A stretch of DNA of 64,000 nucleotides. Origin: Rhodoglobus sp. (GTDB lineage: Bacteria; Actinomycetota; Actinomycetes; Actinomycetales; Microbacteriaceae). The notes beneath the pieces were generated by a model. That model saw only the letters and a list, made by a program, of their open reading frames with translations. It had not been told where the DNA came from and made no database searches. The position numbers were made by a program, and so were the translations under genes. Shown one piece after another: positions 33,694 to 42,414 of the stretch. Location: contig JAODAQ010000038.1 in assembly GCA_025463515.1 (NCBI GenBank), positions 16,291 to 80,290 on the forward strand, written 5' to 3'. How positions within the stretch are numbered: the first letter of the stretch is position 1; every line of letters begins with the position of its first letter.

Positions 33694-35560
33694 TCACCGT
33701 CGGCGGCCCCGGCGTCTTCGTCAGGTTGTCGAGGGTCTTCTCGTCGAAGCCCTCGACTCCGGATGCCGCATTCCGAAGGTTCTCCGTGATCAAGTCGGCC
33801 ACCTGCTCGGAGTCGCCCTCGAACGGGTAGCTCGGGAGCCTGCCGGAACCCATCTTGAGGGCGTCCTCTCCTCGCTGGAACGCCCCGAGGAAGGCGGGCA
33901 TGCCGGCCATGAGGGCGCGGTACCGCACCCAGCGGTGGTTGTCCCAGCCCGTGCGGCTGAGGGCGCCGCGGCCCGCGCGCGGGTAGCGCTTCTGCGCGAA
34001 CTGCTCGGCGATGAGGGTGGCCGCAACCTCGCCGCGGTCGGAGAGCTCGTCGATGGTCTCCTGCTGCATGTTGAGGTTGAGGCCGCCCTCCGACGTCGTC
34101 TGCCGCACGAGGACGATGCGGTCGCGGTAGCCCGGCGTCTCGAGCAGGGAGTTGTCGTGCCAGTCCCGCGCTGTGGCGAACACCGCAGAGAAGAAGCCCG
34201 TCACCGCGCCGAAGCCCTGCTCCGGGATCTCCCGGTACGTGTTCGGGATCGTGGCGTTGTCCTTCGCGTAGGAGACGTTGTCCGCCTGGTCGGGGAACGG
34301 CGCGGCCTGAGACGCGGGGAACGACCCGAGGTTGATCGCGAAGGTCGGCCTCGTGGGCAGGGGCGAGTCGAACATGTGCACCGGGAAGTTGCTCGCGATG
34401 CCGCCGTCGGTGAACCACAGCTTCACGTAGCGCACGACCGAGCCGCCGGCGCTCACGGTGTCGGCATCGTCGCCGTGGTCCCCGTAGACCATCGACCAGA
34501 CCGGCACCGCAGAGATCAGCAGCGGGAAGCTCAGCGACATCCGGGTAGCGACGATGACCGGGAGGTCTGCGGGCTCCGGCAGGCGGCGCAGGGATGGCAC
34601 GTGGCCGGCCGCGATCTCGTCCGTCGGGCTGAACCGCTCGAGCGAGGCCATGACGTCCTTCGGGAACAGCTTCGCCCACTCGACCGGGTCGTACAGGAAC
34701 GTGCGCGCCTTGAGCGGCATCTCGAACGGCCGCGCCCAGCTGAGGCAGGTGCTGATCATCCGCAGGTCGACCTTGCGGTCGGCGACGTCCACGTCGTGCA
34801 GGTGGTGCTCCTTGAGCACGGGACGCCCGGTCCAGAGGTGCCCGAAGCGCAGCGGCCCCTCGTCGGCGCCGAGCCCGGCGATGCGGTCGAGGCGCACGGA
34901 CATCCAGTTCGTGAGCCCGCGCTCGCCGCCGTCGGGATCGAGGCCGCGGCAGATGCCGAACAGGTTCCCCGGCACGGACCTGGTGAGCCCCCATCCCAGG
35001 CGGACGAGGACGGCTACCACCCAGCCGAGGAGGGCGAGGAGCGCTCCCGTGACGATGAACAGAGGGTCGGGCATCCGGCCCAGCAGGAACGCCGCGATGA
35101 GCAGCGAGCCACCCACGAGAAGGCCGAGGATGCCGGCGAGCCACAGGCGGGTCGCGAGGGTCCAGATGATCGCGACGAACTGGGCGGGGCCGCCGCGCTT
35201 GACGCCCTTGTTCGAGAACCCGGCGAAGGCGAGCAGGACCGGCAGCAGCACGCGGGTGGAGGGCTCCGGTCGGAACAGCTCCTTCAGGTTCAGCTGCTTG
35301 GGCAGGGTGTAGAGCTCTGCGAAGCCGTTCTTCGCCCGCCCGAACTCGGCGGCCGCGCCGAACGCGGCGCCGATCGCTCCCGCCGAGGAGCCGCCTATGC
35401 CGCGGAACTCGTGGGTGCGCGCGAGTTCGACCAGTGCTCTCGGATAGATCACGCCGGAGGTGATGCCGCCCTTCATCACCACGTCGCACTTGGCCCGCGG
35501 CTTGCGCAGCCAGGCCTCGGCACCGGCGAGTTGGGTGGGCACCGCGCGAGTCGACGTCAT
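33671..35560 (-). CDS. Patatin-like phospholipase with internal transmembrane helices
   Basis: A 629-residue protein with the patatin Ser-Asp dyad: the oxyanion loop KGGITSGVIYP (30-40), the nucleophile S59 in GGSSAGAIG and the Asp in FTDGGIASNFPVH. A hydrophobic insertion (about 128-192, two to three helices) splits the first half, so the enzyme is probably membrane-bound. Members hydrolyse acyl chains from phospholipids. Length is about twice a minimal patatin. The catalytic motifs are intact. Confidence 0.88.
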   Translation of the reverse strand: MTSTRAVPTQLAGAEAWLRKPRAKCDVVMKGGITSGVIYPRALVELARTHEFRGIGGSSAGAIGAAFGAAAEFGRAKNGFAELYTLPKQLNLKELFRPEPSTRVLLPVLLAFAGFSNKGVKRGGPAQFVAIIWTLATRLWLAGILGLLVGGSLLIAAFLLGRMPDPLFIVTGALLALLGWVVAVLVRLGWGLTRSVPGNLFGICRGLDPDGGERGLTNWMSVRLDRIAGLGADEGPLRFGHLWTGRPVLKEHHLHDVDVADRKVDLRMISTCLSWARPFEMPLKARTFLYDPVEWAKLFPKDVMASLERFSPTDEIAAGHVPSLRRLPEPADLPVIVATRMSLSFPLLISAVPVWSMVYGDHGDDADTVSAGGSVVRYVKLWFTDGGIASNFPVHMFDSPLPTRPTFAINLGSFPASQAAPFPDQADNVSYAKDNATIPNTYREIPEQGFGAVTGFFSAVFATARDWHDNSLLETPGYRDRIVLVRQTTSEGGLNLNMQQETIDELSDRGEVAATLIAEQFAQKRYPRAGRGALSRTGWDNHRWVRYRALMAGMPAFLGAFQRGEDALKMGSGRLPSYPFEGDSEQVADLITENLRNAASGVEGFDEKTLDNLTKTPGPPTVIRRVPTL

Positions 35561-35692
35561 CCCCTATTCCTACTCCAGGCGGTACGACTCGCGCACCGGC
35601 GCAGTTCGAGGTCCACTGAAATGAGGACATACCGGGGCACGACAGCGCGAGTATGGTTACCGCAACTACCCGCAAAATGAGAGGAGTTCAGA

Positions 35693-35731
35693 ATGGAAAA
35701 ACCCGCAGTACGAACTCGGTACGCGCGATGA
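35693..35731 (+). CDS. Possible 12-residue leader peptide coupled to the next gene
   Basis: A mini-ORF encoding MEKPAVRTRYAR has a strong GAGAGGAG site 6 bases before its ATG, while the following membrane gene has none. Its TGA stop overlaps the next ATG (ATGA at 35728-35731). This is the layout of a translationally coupled leader. It may instead be a chance frame. Confidence 0.45.
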   Translation: MEKPAVRTRYAR

Positions 35732-36303
35732 GCGCCAACTCGATGGGGCAGCTGGCAGCCCTCAGGACGGCGCAGGTCGCTGTGGCCAGCACCGTTGCCG
35801 GCAGCTCGGCAGAGAGTCTTGTCAAAGCCAAGGAGCGCGCCGACGCGACGCAGAAGACGTCCCTCGGCACGATCGTCGCGTACATCCCCTCCGAGGCTGT
35901 CTCGTTCTACATCGCCGGTCTTGCTCTCGTGGCCGCGTTCCCTGCAGAGGGCAAGACGGCCGGGCTGTGGGTGGTCGTCGCGATCTCTGTGATCGCGAAC
36001 TTCGCGTTCACCCTGCTCGCCTTCAAGCAGACCATCCAGGGCACGGTGGCCGGCGCGCTCGGAAGCGGCCGGTTCTGGGCGGCCATCGGAATCGCCACGG
36101 TGGCACTTGCCGTGTACGCCGTGGCCCTGCCCGACAACCCGTTCCTCGGCGTCGCCTACTACTTCTCGCCGCTCATCCTTCTCGCGGGCGTGCTGCTCGT
36201 ACCGCTCGCAGCCAACTTCGCGGGGCTCACTCCCAAGACGGAGCCGACCCCGGCCCCCGCGCCTACTCCGACCCCGGCGCCCGTCCCGGCTCCGGAGGAC
36301 TGA
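35728..36303 (+). CDS. Four-helix membrane protein with proline-rich tail
   Basis: A 191-residue protein with a helical, charged N-terminus (1-55), four hydrophobic segments (about 58-75, 85-105, 118-138, 145-165) and a C-terminal run of P-T-P-A-P repeats. ATG 35728 is chosen because it overlaps the stop of the upstream mini-ORF. A start at 35653 in the same frame lacks a ribosome site. No family recognised. The 3' end overlaps the next gene (other strand) by 41 bases. Confidence 0.65.
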   Translation: MSANSMGQLAALRTAQVAVASTVAGSSAESLVKAKERADATQKTSLGTIVAYIPSEAVSFYIAGLALVAAFPAEGKTAGLWVVVAISVIANFAFTLLAFKQTIQGTVAGALGSGRFWAAIGIATVALAVYAVALPDNPFLGVAYYFSPLILLAGVLLVPLAANFAGLTPKTEPTPAPAPTPTPAPVPAPED

Positions 36304-36508
36304 CACGCGGCCGCGGGGCAGGTGCGGGCGGAACCTGCTTCGCGGCGATCACGTCAGCGACCGCGATCGTCTCAGTACCTCGCTTGCCGTCGACCACGAG
36401 ATGGGTCTCGGTGGCGCTCAGCAGCGTGCCCAGAGCATCCGTGGCCCTGCCGTCGGGCAGGCGGTAGCGCACGACTACCCGGTCGCCGATCTCGACAGGC
36501 CCGATCAC
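36263..36508 (-). CDS. Small SH3-like beta-barrel protein
   Basis: An 81-residue protein: VEIGDRVVVRYRLPDGRATDALGTLLSATETHLVVDGKRGTETIAVADVIAAKQVPP (written as its conserved pattern: G-D-R-V-V-V-R-Y-R-L-P-D-G near 8-20) and a disordered Pro-rich tail. It resembles the SH3-like N-terminal domain attached to some actinobacterial acetyltransferases, here without the enzyme. GTG start at 36508, 4 bases after the SDR stop; probably in one operon with it. Confidence 0.7.
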   Translation of the reverse strand: MIGPVEIGDRVVVRYRLPDGRATDALGTLLSATETHLVVDGKRGTETIAVADVIAAKQVPPAPAPRPRVSPPEPGRAPGSE

Positions 36509-36512
36509 CGGT

Positions 36513-37970
36513 CTACCAGGAGCCCGGCGCGTAGTCCTTGAGGAAGACGCCGAACACGTCGTCGCCGGCCTCGCCGCGCACGATCGGGTCGTAGACGCGC
36601 GCGGCCCCGTCGACCAGGTCGAGCGGGGCGTGGAAGCCCTCCTCGGCCAACCGCACCTTGGTCGGATGCGGGCGCTCGTCGGTGATCCAGCCGGTGTCGA
36701 CGCTCGTCATGAGGATCCGGTCTGACTCGAACATCTCCCGCGCGCTGGTCCGGGTGAGCATGTTGACGGCGGCCTTGGCCATGTTGGTGTGCGGATGCCC
36801 CGGTCCCTTGTACCCGCGGCCGAACACGCCCTCCATCGCCGACACGTTGACCACGTACTTGCGGCGCGCTCCGCTCGCGGCCATCGCGGGCCGCAGCTTC
36901 GAGATCAGGATGAACGGGGCCGTCGTGTTGGCGAGCTGCACCTCGAGCATCTCGAGCGGGTCGACCTCCTGCACGTGCTGCGTCCAGGAGTTCACGTGGT
37001 CGAGGTCGGGCAGCAGCCCGCCCGCGTCGATCGCCGTGCCAGCGGCCAGGCGCTCCAGTGACGAGCTCCCGGCGGTCATCGCCTCCTGCACCAGGTCGAC
37101 CGAACCCAGAATCGGGTGGGCGGAGACCGAGTTCTCCAGGGCTTTGGGGTGCGGGTCATTGGTGTGGCCGAAAGTGACCAGCTCGGGTAGCGGTCCGTCG
37201 GGAAGGGGCGCGAGCTCGGCATCGACGAGCGGCTGGTAGGCGCCGGGGGAGCGGCGGACGGTCTGCGTCGCATTGTTGATGAGGATGTCGAGGGGGCCGG
37301 CGGCGGCGACATCCTCGGCGAGCCCGATCACCTGGGCGGGGTCGCGGAGGTCGATACCGACGACCTTGAGGCGGTGGATCCAGTCCGCGGAGTCGGGCAG
37401 GCTCGTGAAGCGGCGGACCGCGTCGCGGGGGAAGCGCGTCGTGATGGTCGTGTGCGCGCCATCCCGCAGCAGTCGAAGCGCGATGTACATGCCGATCTTG
37501 GCGCGGCCGCCCGTGAGCAGGGCGCGCTTGCCCGTGAGGTCGGTGCGGGCATCCCGCTTGGCGTGGCTCATCGCCGCGCAGTCGGGGCAGAGCTGGTGGT
37601 AGAACGCGTCGACGAGCGTGTACGGCTTCTTGCAGATGTAGCAGGCGCGCGGCTTGATGAGCTCGCCCGCCGTCGGCGTCTCCAGCCGGGTGGCGATCGG
37701 GACGCCACGGGTCTCGTCGTCGATGCGGTCTGGCGCGCCGGTGGCGGTCGCGGCGATCACGCTGCGGTCGGCATCGGCGATGCCCGCGCGCTTCTCGAGC
37801 CTGCGCTCCTTCTTCACGGCCTTGAACATCTTGGCCGTCGCCTGGCGGACGGTGACGAAGTCGGGGTGCTCCTGGTCGACGTCGGCCATCTGCGCGAGGA
37901 CGCGCAGGGCGACCTCGAGGTCGGCGGGGTCGATGCCGCTGCTTTCGCTGGGCGGGGTCTCGGAGGGCAC
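36513..37970 (-). CDS. SDR family protein with N-terminal zinc-ribbon-like motif
   Basis: A 485-residue protein. The first ~100 residues are helical and charged, followed by a four-cysteine motif, C110-Y-I-C113 and C128-P-D-C131, that should bind zinc. Then comes an SDR domain with LLTGGRAKIGMYIALRLL and LINNATQ. The active-site region reads NVSAMEG followed by HTNMAK: Lys is kept but the usual catalytic Tyr four residues before it is Thr. It may be a non-standard reductase. It starts at GTG 37970, with TAGAAT 5 bases upstream (leaderless). Confidence 0.8.
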   Translation of the reverse strand: MPSETPPSESSGIDPADLEVALRVLAQMADVDQEHPDFVTVRQATAKMFKAVKKERRLEKRAGIADADRSVIAATATGAPDRIDDETRGVPIATRLETPTAGELIKPRACYICKKPYTLVDAFYHQLCPDCAAMSHAKRDARTDLTGKRALLTGGRAKIGMYIALRLLRDGAHTTITTRFPRDAVRRFTSLPDSADWIHRLKVVGIDLRDPAQVIGLAEDVAAAGPLDILINNATQTVRRSPGAYQPLVDAELAPLPDGPLPELVTFGHTNDPHPKALENSVSAHPILGSVDLVQEAMTAGSSSLERLAAGTAIDAGGLLPDLDHVNSWTQHVQEVDPLEMLEVQLANTTAPFILISKLRPAMAASGARRKYVVNVSAMEGVFGRGYKGPGHPHTNMAKAAVNMLTRTSAREMFESDRILMTSVDTGWITDERPHPTKVRLAEEGFHAPLDLVDGAARVYDPIVRGEAGDDVFGVFLKDYAPGSW

Positions 37971-38005
37971 ACGAGATTCTACGCCGGGGTGGGGTACCGC
38001 ACTGC

Positions 38006-38093
38006 CGTTGGCAATTCAGGACTCGACATCAGAAGAGGGCGATATCGCGGCCGATTCGGCCCGAACCGGCGCTGTAGTCCTGAATTGCCAACG
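38006..38093. repeat. Long perfect inverted repeat in a divergent promoter region
   Basis: Two exact 18-bp arms (38006-38023, starting cgttggcaattcagg, and 38076-38093) enclose a 52-base loop. Unlike the others, this one lies between two divergent genes, so it cannot be a terminator for them. Confidence 0.85.
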
Positions 38094-38118
38094 CCCCAAG
38101 CCGTGCCACGCTGGTGGC

Positions 38119-39012
38119 ATGCTCGTGACCGTCGTCCTCTCGCTCGTGACCGCTGCGTCGTACGGCGTCTCCGACTTCCTCGGGGCTGTGGGGGCGCGCC
38201 GTCTGAAGGTGCTCCCCGGTACGGCGGTGACCTACGGATTCGCCCTGCTGACGCTGCTCGTGATGCTGCCGATCATCGGCGGGGCGTGGTCGGGCGAGAC
38301 AGTCTTCTGGGGCGGGATCGCGGGCGTGAGCGCGATCATCGGATTCCTGGCGTTCTACGCGGCGCTCGCCGCGGGACCGATGAGCCTGGCGTCCCCGCTC
38401 ATCGCCGTCATCGGGTCGCTCGTGCCGGTCGTGATCGCACTGCTGCTCGGGGAGCAGCTGCCGGTGCTCGCCTGGGTGGCGGTCGTGGTCGCTCTTGTCG
38501 GCGGCGGCCTCATCTCGGTGACCCGTGGCGGCGCGGGCACGGGCATCCCGAGGAAGACCGTCGCGCTCTCGCTGCTGGCGGGCGTGGGGCTCGGCGGTTC
38601 GATCGCGGCCCTCGACCGCGCGCCGCAGGACTCGGGCGTGACAGCGGCTGTCGTCGAGATCACCGTGGGCGTGGTGCTCCTGGCCGTGCTGCTGCTCGCG
38701 GCCCGCGCGAGCGCGCGGGCGCGGGGCGCGCTGTCGATCCTCGACGAGGAGCAGGCGGCAGACCGCATCCCGTCGCGGCCGCGCGCCTGGGTCGCGAGCG
38801 CGGTCGGCGGAGTGCTCCTCGGCATCGCGAACGGCGTGCTGCTGCTCGCCCTGCAGTCGGGCAGCCTCGCGGTCGTGTCGGTGATCGTGGGGCTCTACCC
38901 GGTCGGCACGATCATCCTCGCCCGGATCGTGTACCGCGAGAAGCTCACACTCGTGCAGCTCGGCGGGGTCGTGCTCGCGATCGCGGCCTCGGTGCTGCTG
39001 GCACTGAGCTGA
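38119..39012 (+). CDS. EamA/DMT-family transporter
   Basis: A 297-residue membrane protein with ten hydrophobic helices in two homologous halves, beginning MLVTVVLSLVTAASYGVSDFLGAVGARR and with VIGLYPVGTIILARIVYREKLTL in the second half, the EamA repeat pattern. A charged loop of about 35 residues (RARGALSILDEEQAADRIPSR, central) separates the halves. Substrate unknown (metabolite export is typical). Confidence 0.88.
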   Translation: MLVTVVLSLVTAASYGVSDFLGAVGARRLKVLPGTAVTYGFALLTLLVMLPIIGGAWSGETVFWGGIAGVSAIIGFLAFYAALAAGPMSLASPLIAVIGSLVPVVIALLLGEQLPVLAWVAVVVALVGGGLISVTRGGAGTGIPRKTVALSLLAGVGLGGSIAALDRAPQDSGVTAAVVEITVGVVLLAVLLLAARASARARGALSILDEEQAADRIPSRPRAWVASAVGGVLLGIANGVLLLALQSGSLAVVSVIVGLYPVGTIILARIVYREKLTLVQLGGVVLAIAASVLLALS

Positions 39013-39030
39013 TCCAGCAGTTGCGCACAC

Positions 39031-39066
39031 GCACCTGAAAGTGCCTGTTCTCGCACTAATAAGTGC
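39031..39066 (+). promoter_or_regulatory. HxlR-type operators, two copies 22 bp apart (redox operon)
   Basis: gcacctgaaagtgc (39031-39044) and gcactaataagtgc (39053-39066) follow the pattern GCAC-N6-GTGC with preferred centre TWAWWA. Their starts are exactly 22 bp apart. The second copy and the 20 bases after it (…gcgcgagatctcacggaata) match the region at 42459-42490 almost base for base. Confidence 0.85.
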
Positions 39067-39164
39067 GCGAGATCTCACGGAATATGCGCCTGTCGCGACC
39101 TCGTTGGGGATGGAGCACGGGAGGCCGCTCGGTCGTGCCCGATCACCATCAGAAGGAGAATTCC

Positions 39165-39722
39165 TTGACCAAGATCGCCATCATCCTTGGCAGTACCCGT
39201 CCCGGCCGTCGAGGGGCGGATGTCGCGAAGTGGGTGCTCGACGCTGCCTCGGCCCGCGCCGGCGTCGAGTACGAGCTCGTCGACATCGCGGACTTCCCGC
39301 TGCCCCATCTCGACGAGGTCGATCTGCCTTCCATGGGCCAGTACGCCAATGACCACACCAAGAAGTGGGCCGCGAAGATCGCCCAGTTCGACGGCTTCCT
39401 CTTCGTGACGCCCGAGTACAACCGGTCGACTTCCGGCGTCTTGAAGAACGCCATCGACTACCTCTATGCGGAGTGGAACAACAAGGCCGCCGGGTTCGTC
39501 AGCTACGGCAGCGTAGGAGGAACTCGTGCCGTCGAGCACCTGCGCCTCATCTCTGCGGAACTGCAGATGGCGACCGTGCGCTCGCAGGTGTCCCTGTCGC
39601 TGTTCACGGACTGGGAGAACTTCACGACCTTCGCTCCCGGACCACAGCACGCCGATGCTCTCAATGCCCTGTTCGGCCAGCTCGAGGCCTGGTCGACGGC
39701 CCTAGAGCCCCTCCACGCCTAG
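39165..39722 (+). CDS. NADPH-dependent FMN reductase/quinone reductase
   Basis: A 185-residue flavoprotein: IAIILGSTRPGRRGADVAKWV holds the FMN loop and TPEYNRSTSGVLKNAIDYL the family motif. Probably a two-electron quinone or azo reductase. It starts with TTG at 39165, 6-7 bases after AGAAGGAG, giving the correct N-terminus. First gene of the operon with an efflux pump and a quinone oxidoreductase, behind two HxlR-type operators. Confidence 0.9.
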   Translation: MTKIAIILGSTRPGRRGADVAKWVLDAASARAGVEYELVDIADFPLPHLDEVDLPSMGQYANDHTKKWAAKIAQFDGFLFVTPEYNRSTSGVLKNAIDYLYAEWNNKAAGFVSYGSVGGTRAVEHLRLISAELQMATVRSQVSLSLFTDWENFTTFAPGPQHADALNALFGQLEAWSTALEPLHA

Positions 39723-39819
39723 CCAGCGATTCGTCAAGCCTGCACTGCACGAGGAGCCGTCCGCCCTGTTGCGCCGGGCGGTTCCTCCGCGGTTCGCCCG
39801 CAAGAGAAGGAATTGCACT

Positions 39820-41010
39820 ATGAACACCACTGAGACCGCCCTCTCCCCAGATGCCAACGGGTCGCCGACTATCCGCACGTGGTTGGGAGTATTCTCGCTC
39901 GCCCTCGGCGCTGCGCTGCTCGTGACCACCGAGTTCATCCCGGTCGGCTTTCTCCCGAGCGTCGCCTCCGAACTGAACGTGACGCTAGGCGCCGCTGGGC
40001 TTATGGTCCTCGTTCCCGGGCTGAGCGCCGCCGTCGCGGCCCCACTGATCATCGTCGTCGCAGGACGGCTCGACCGGCGCTACCTCATCGTTGCGCTCGG
40101 CGCTCTTGTCCTGCTCTCCAACGGGGTCGCGGCCATTGCGCCCAACTTCGCAGTGCTCCTCATCGCCAGAATCTTCCTCGGCGTCGCGATCGGAGGGTTC
40201 TGGGGTGTTGTGCCCGCGCTCGGATTCCGATTGGCGGGTGAGGCCGCGGGCACCCGCGCCACCTCCTTCATCATGGCGGGGGTCTCTGCCGGTACCGTCG
40301 TCGGCCTGCCCGCAGGACAGTTCTTCGGGAACCTGGTCGGATGGCGGCTGACCTTCGCGGGTGCGGCGGCGATCGCTGCGCTCGTCGTGGTGGCGCAGCT
40401 CGCAACTCTGCCCAAGATCCCGCCGATCGGCACGATGCGGTTCGTCCACCTGGGCCGAGCGCTACGGGTACCCATCGCCCGCACCGGGTTCATCGCGGCC
40501 GCCATCTCGTTCATCGGGCAGTTCGCGGCTTCCACTTTCGTGACGCCCTTCCTCCTGCAGGACGTGCATATGGAACCCGCGATGGCGACCCTGGTGTTCC
40601 TGGGGTACGGGGCCGCGGGAATCGCGGGAACCCTGCTCGGCAGTGCGCTCGTCGCCCGAAGTCGCATCTGGACCTTCGTGGCTGCCGCGGTGGCCTTCGG
40701 CGTCATCCTGGTTTTCCTGCCCCTACTCAGCGGCGCGCCGCTCATCGTCGCAATCCTCTTCGTGGCCTGGGGGCTCATCTGGGGGCTCGTGCCGCTCGCC
40801 CTCCAGACCCTGTTGCTCTCCGCTACGCCCGAGATGCCCGAGGCGTCGTCGGCGCTCCTCGTCACGGTCATGCAGCTCTCCATCGCCATCGGCGCTGCCC
40901 TGGGCGGAATCCTCGTCGACTCGGCAGGTCTCACCACGGTGTTCGTCGTGGGCGGTGCCTTGGCCGTTGCAGCGTCGATCTTCGGCGCACTGGCACGCAA
41001 GGGAGTCTGA
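39820..41010 (+). CDS. MFS transporter (DHA1 drug:H+ antiporter-like)
   Basis: A 396-residue protein with 12 helices: LVTTEFIPVGFLPSVA in helix 1 is the YdhP/AraJ-type DHA1 start, and GRLDRRYLIVALGALVLLSN is the loop 2-3 motif. Likely exports a toxic aromatic or quinone. ATG 39820 has AGAAGGAAT 6 bases upstream; an earlier ATG at 39769 adds a basic non-hydrophobic run and is rejected. Confidence 0.9.
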   Translation: MNTTETALSPDANGSPTIRTWLGVFSLALGAALLVTTEFIPVGFLPSVASELNVTLGAAGLMVLVPGLSAAVAAPLIIVVAGRLDRRYLIVALGALVLLSNGVAAIAPNFAVLLIARIFLGVAIGGFWGVVPALGFRLAGEAAGTRATSFIMAGVSAGTVVGLPAGQFFGNLVGWRLTFAGAAAIAALVVVAQLATLPKIPPIGTMRFVHLGRALRVPIARTGFIAAAISFIGQFAASTFVTPFLLQDVHMEPAMATLVFLGYGAAGIAGTLLGSALVARSRIWTFVAAAVAFGVILVFLPLLSGAPLIVAILFVAWGLIWGLVPLALQTLLLSATPEMPEASSALLVTVMQLSIAIGAALGGILVDSAGLTTVFVVGGALAVAASIFGALARKGV

Positions 41011-41014
41011 CGAC

Positions 41015-41929
41015 ATGCGAGCGGTCAGGTTCTCACGGTACGGCGGTCCGGAAGTCCTCGACGTCGTCGACGTCGTCATGCCGACGCCCGGCGACGGCGA
41101 GGTGCTCGTGCAGGTAGTTGCTGCAGCTCTCAATCCCGGCGAGATCGCGATTCGCGAGGGCGTATTCGCCAGCATCTGGCCGGCGACGTTCCCGGAGGGC
41201 CAGGGCAACGACTTCTCCGGCTACGTGGCGGAAGTAGGTCGCGGCGTCGTCGGCATCGCCATTGGTGACGAAGTGCTGGGTTTCGCACCTCGTGCCGCGC
41301 ACTCGGAGTTCGTCGTCAGCAGAGCAGACCTCCTCGTGCCCAAGCCGATAGGTCTGGGGTGGGACCAGGCCGCCAGTATCGCCGGTGCCGGCGCGACCGC
41401 GTGGGCGACCGTGCAATCGGTGATGCCGCAGGCCGGTGAGACTGTCGTGGTGTCGGCGGCCGCGGGCGGCGTCGGGTCCCTCGCGGCACAGCTTGCGAGA
41501 GGTCGGGGCGCCAGAGTCATCGGTACTGCAAGCAGGAGCAACTTCGACTTCCTGCGCGCGCTCGACATCGAGCCCGTCGAATACGGTCCGGGCCTCCGTG
41601 AGCGCCTGCTCGCTCTGGCTCCGGAGGGGGTCGACGCCTTCCTCGACAACTTCGGTGCGGGCGCCGTGGACCTCGCACTCCAGTTGGGCGTGTCGGAAGT
41701 GCGGATCAACTCGATCGCGGACCCTCGCGCGGCCCAAATCCACGGGGTACGCACGGACGCGCAGCAGCAAGCGTCCTCGCCAGCGGTGTGGAATGCTCTG
41801 GCGAAGCTCGTGCAGACCTACTCGCTCGACGAGATACAGGACGCCTATCGGGATGTCGCAACGCGCCACACCAGCGGGAAGCGAGTGCTAAGGCTCAGAT
41901 GGCCGGAGCACTCGAGCCCGCTCGGCTAG
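41015..41929 (+). CDS. Zinc-independent quinone oxidoreductase (MDR family)
   Basis: A 304-residue medium-chain reductase of the zeta-crystallin type: MRAVRFSRYGGPEVLDVVDVVMPTPGDGEVLV at the start, NPGEIAIREG, and the NADPH loop SAAAGGVGSLAAQLARG. The zinc ligands of alcohol dehydrogenases are absent. It reduces quinones or enones. It follows the exporter by 4 bases. Its end overlaps the HxlR regulator gene (other strand) by 4 bases. Confidence 0.9.
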   Translation: MRAVRFSRYGGPEVLDVVDVVMPTPGDGEVLVQVVAAALNPGEIAIREGVFASIWPATFPEGQGNDFSGYVAEVGRGVVGIAIGDEVLGFAPRAAHSEFVVSRADLLVPKPIGLGWDQAASIAGAGATAWATVQSVMPQAGETVVVSAAAGGVGSLAAQLARGRGARVIGTASRSNFDFLRALDIEPVEYGPGLRERLLALAPEGVDAFLDNFGAGAVDLALQLGVSEVRINSIADPRAAQIHGVRTDAQQQASSPAVWNALAKLVQTYSLDEIQDAYRDVATRHTSGKRVLRLRWPEHSSPLG

Positions 41930-42309
41930 GCGCGGAACAGCTCGCGGTTGGACTCGACTTCCGCCTGGTTGTCCTGAGCCCAGGCGACGAGGGAGAGCAC
42001 TCGCCCCAGGAAGCTCTCACCCAGAGCGGTGAGCTCGTACTCGACACGGGGCGGAGTCTCCGGGTATGAGGTCCGGCTGACGAGGCCATCGCTCTCCAGC
42101 GTGCGCAGCGTGACGGTGAGCACCCTGTGGGAGATTCCCGGGAGCGCGCACATCAGGGCCGTGAACCGCACCGGGCCGTCCGCAAGCTCGTCCAGGGTGC
42201 GCATCGACCATTTCTCGCCGAGCCTGCCGAACATGTCACGCACGAACACGACGGTCTTCTCATCCTTGTCGCAGATGTCGATCATCTGCTCCGACGCAGT
42301 CTTCGTCAT
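41926..42309 (-). CDS. HxlR family regulator, probable quinone/electrophile sensor
   Basis: A 127-residue winged-helix protein: VVFVRDMFGRLGEKWSMRTLDELADGPVRFTAL and GISHRVLTVTLRTLESDGLVSR form the HxlR HTH and wing, R-V-E-Y-E-L-T-A-L-G the end. A single cysteine, C13 (DIC), lies ahead of the first helix, as in the redox-sensing members YodB and QorR. ATG 42309 has AAGGAG 10 bases upstream; the frame back to 42462 would read through the operators. It lies between two operons that share its probable operators. Confidence 0.9.
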   Translation of the reverse strand: MTKTASEQMIDICDKDEKTVVFVRDMFGRLGEKWSMRTLDELADGPVRFTALMCALPGISHRVLTVTLRTLESDGLVSRTSYPETPPRVEYELTALGESFLGRVLSLVAWAQDNQAEVESNRELFRA

Positions 42310-42414
42310 GGTTGCCGACTCCTTCTCTGAGCGGTGCAGCGCGCCACAGGCGGCCGTGACCTTCGTGACTGGTCTAACACACAGTCTGCCGTGAGGCTTC
42401 CCCCGGCGCTTTAG

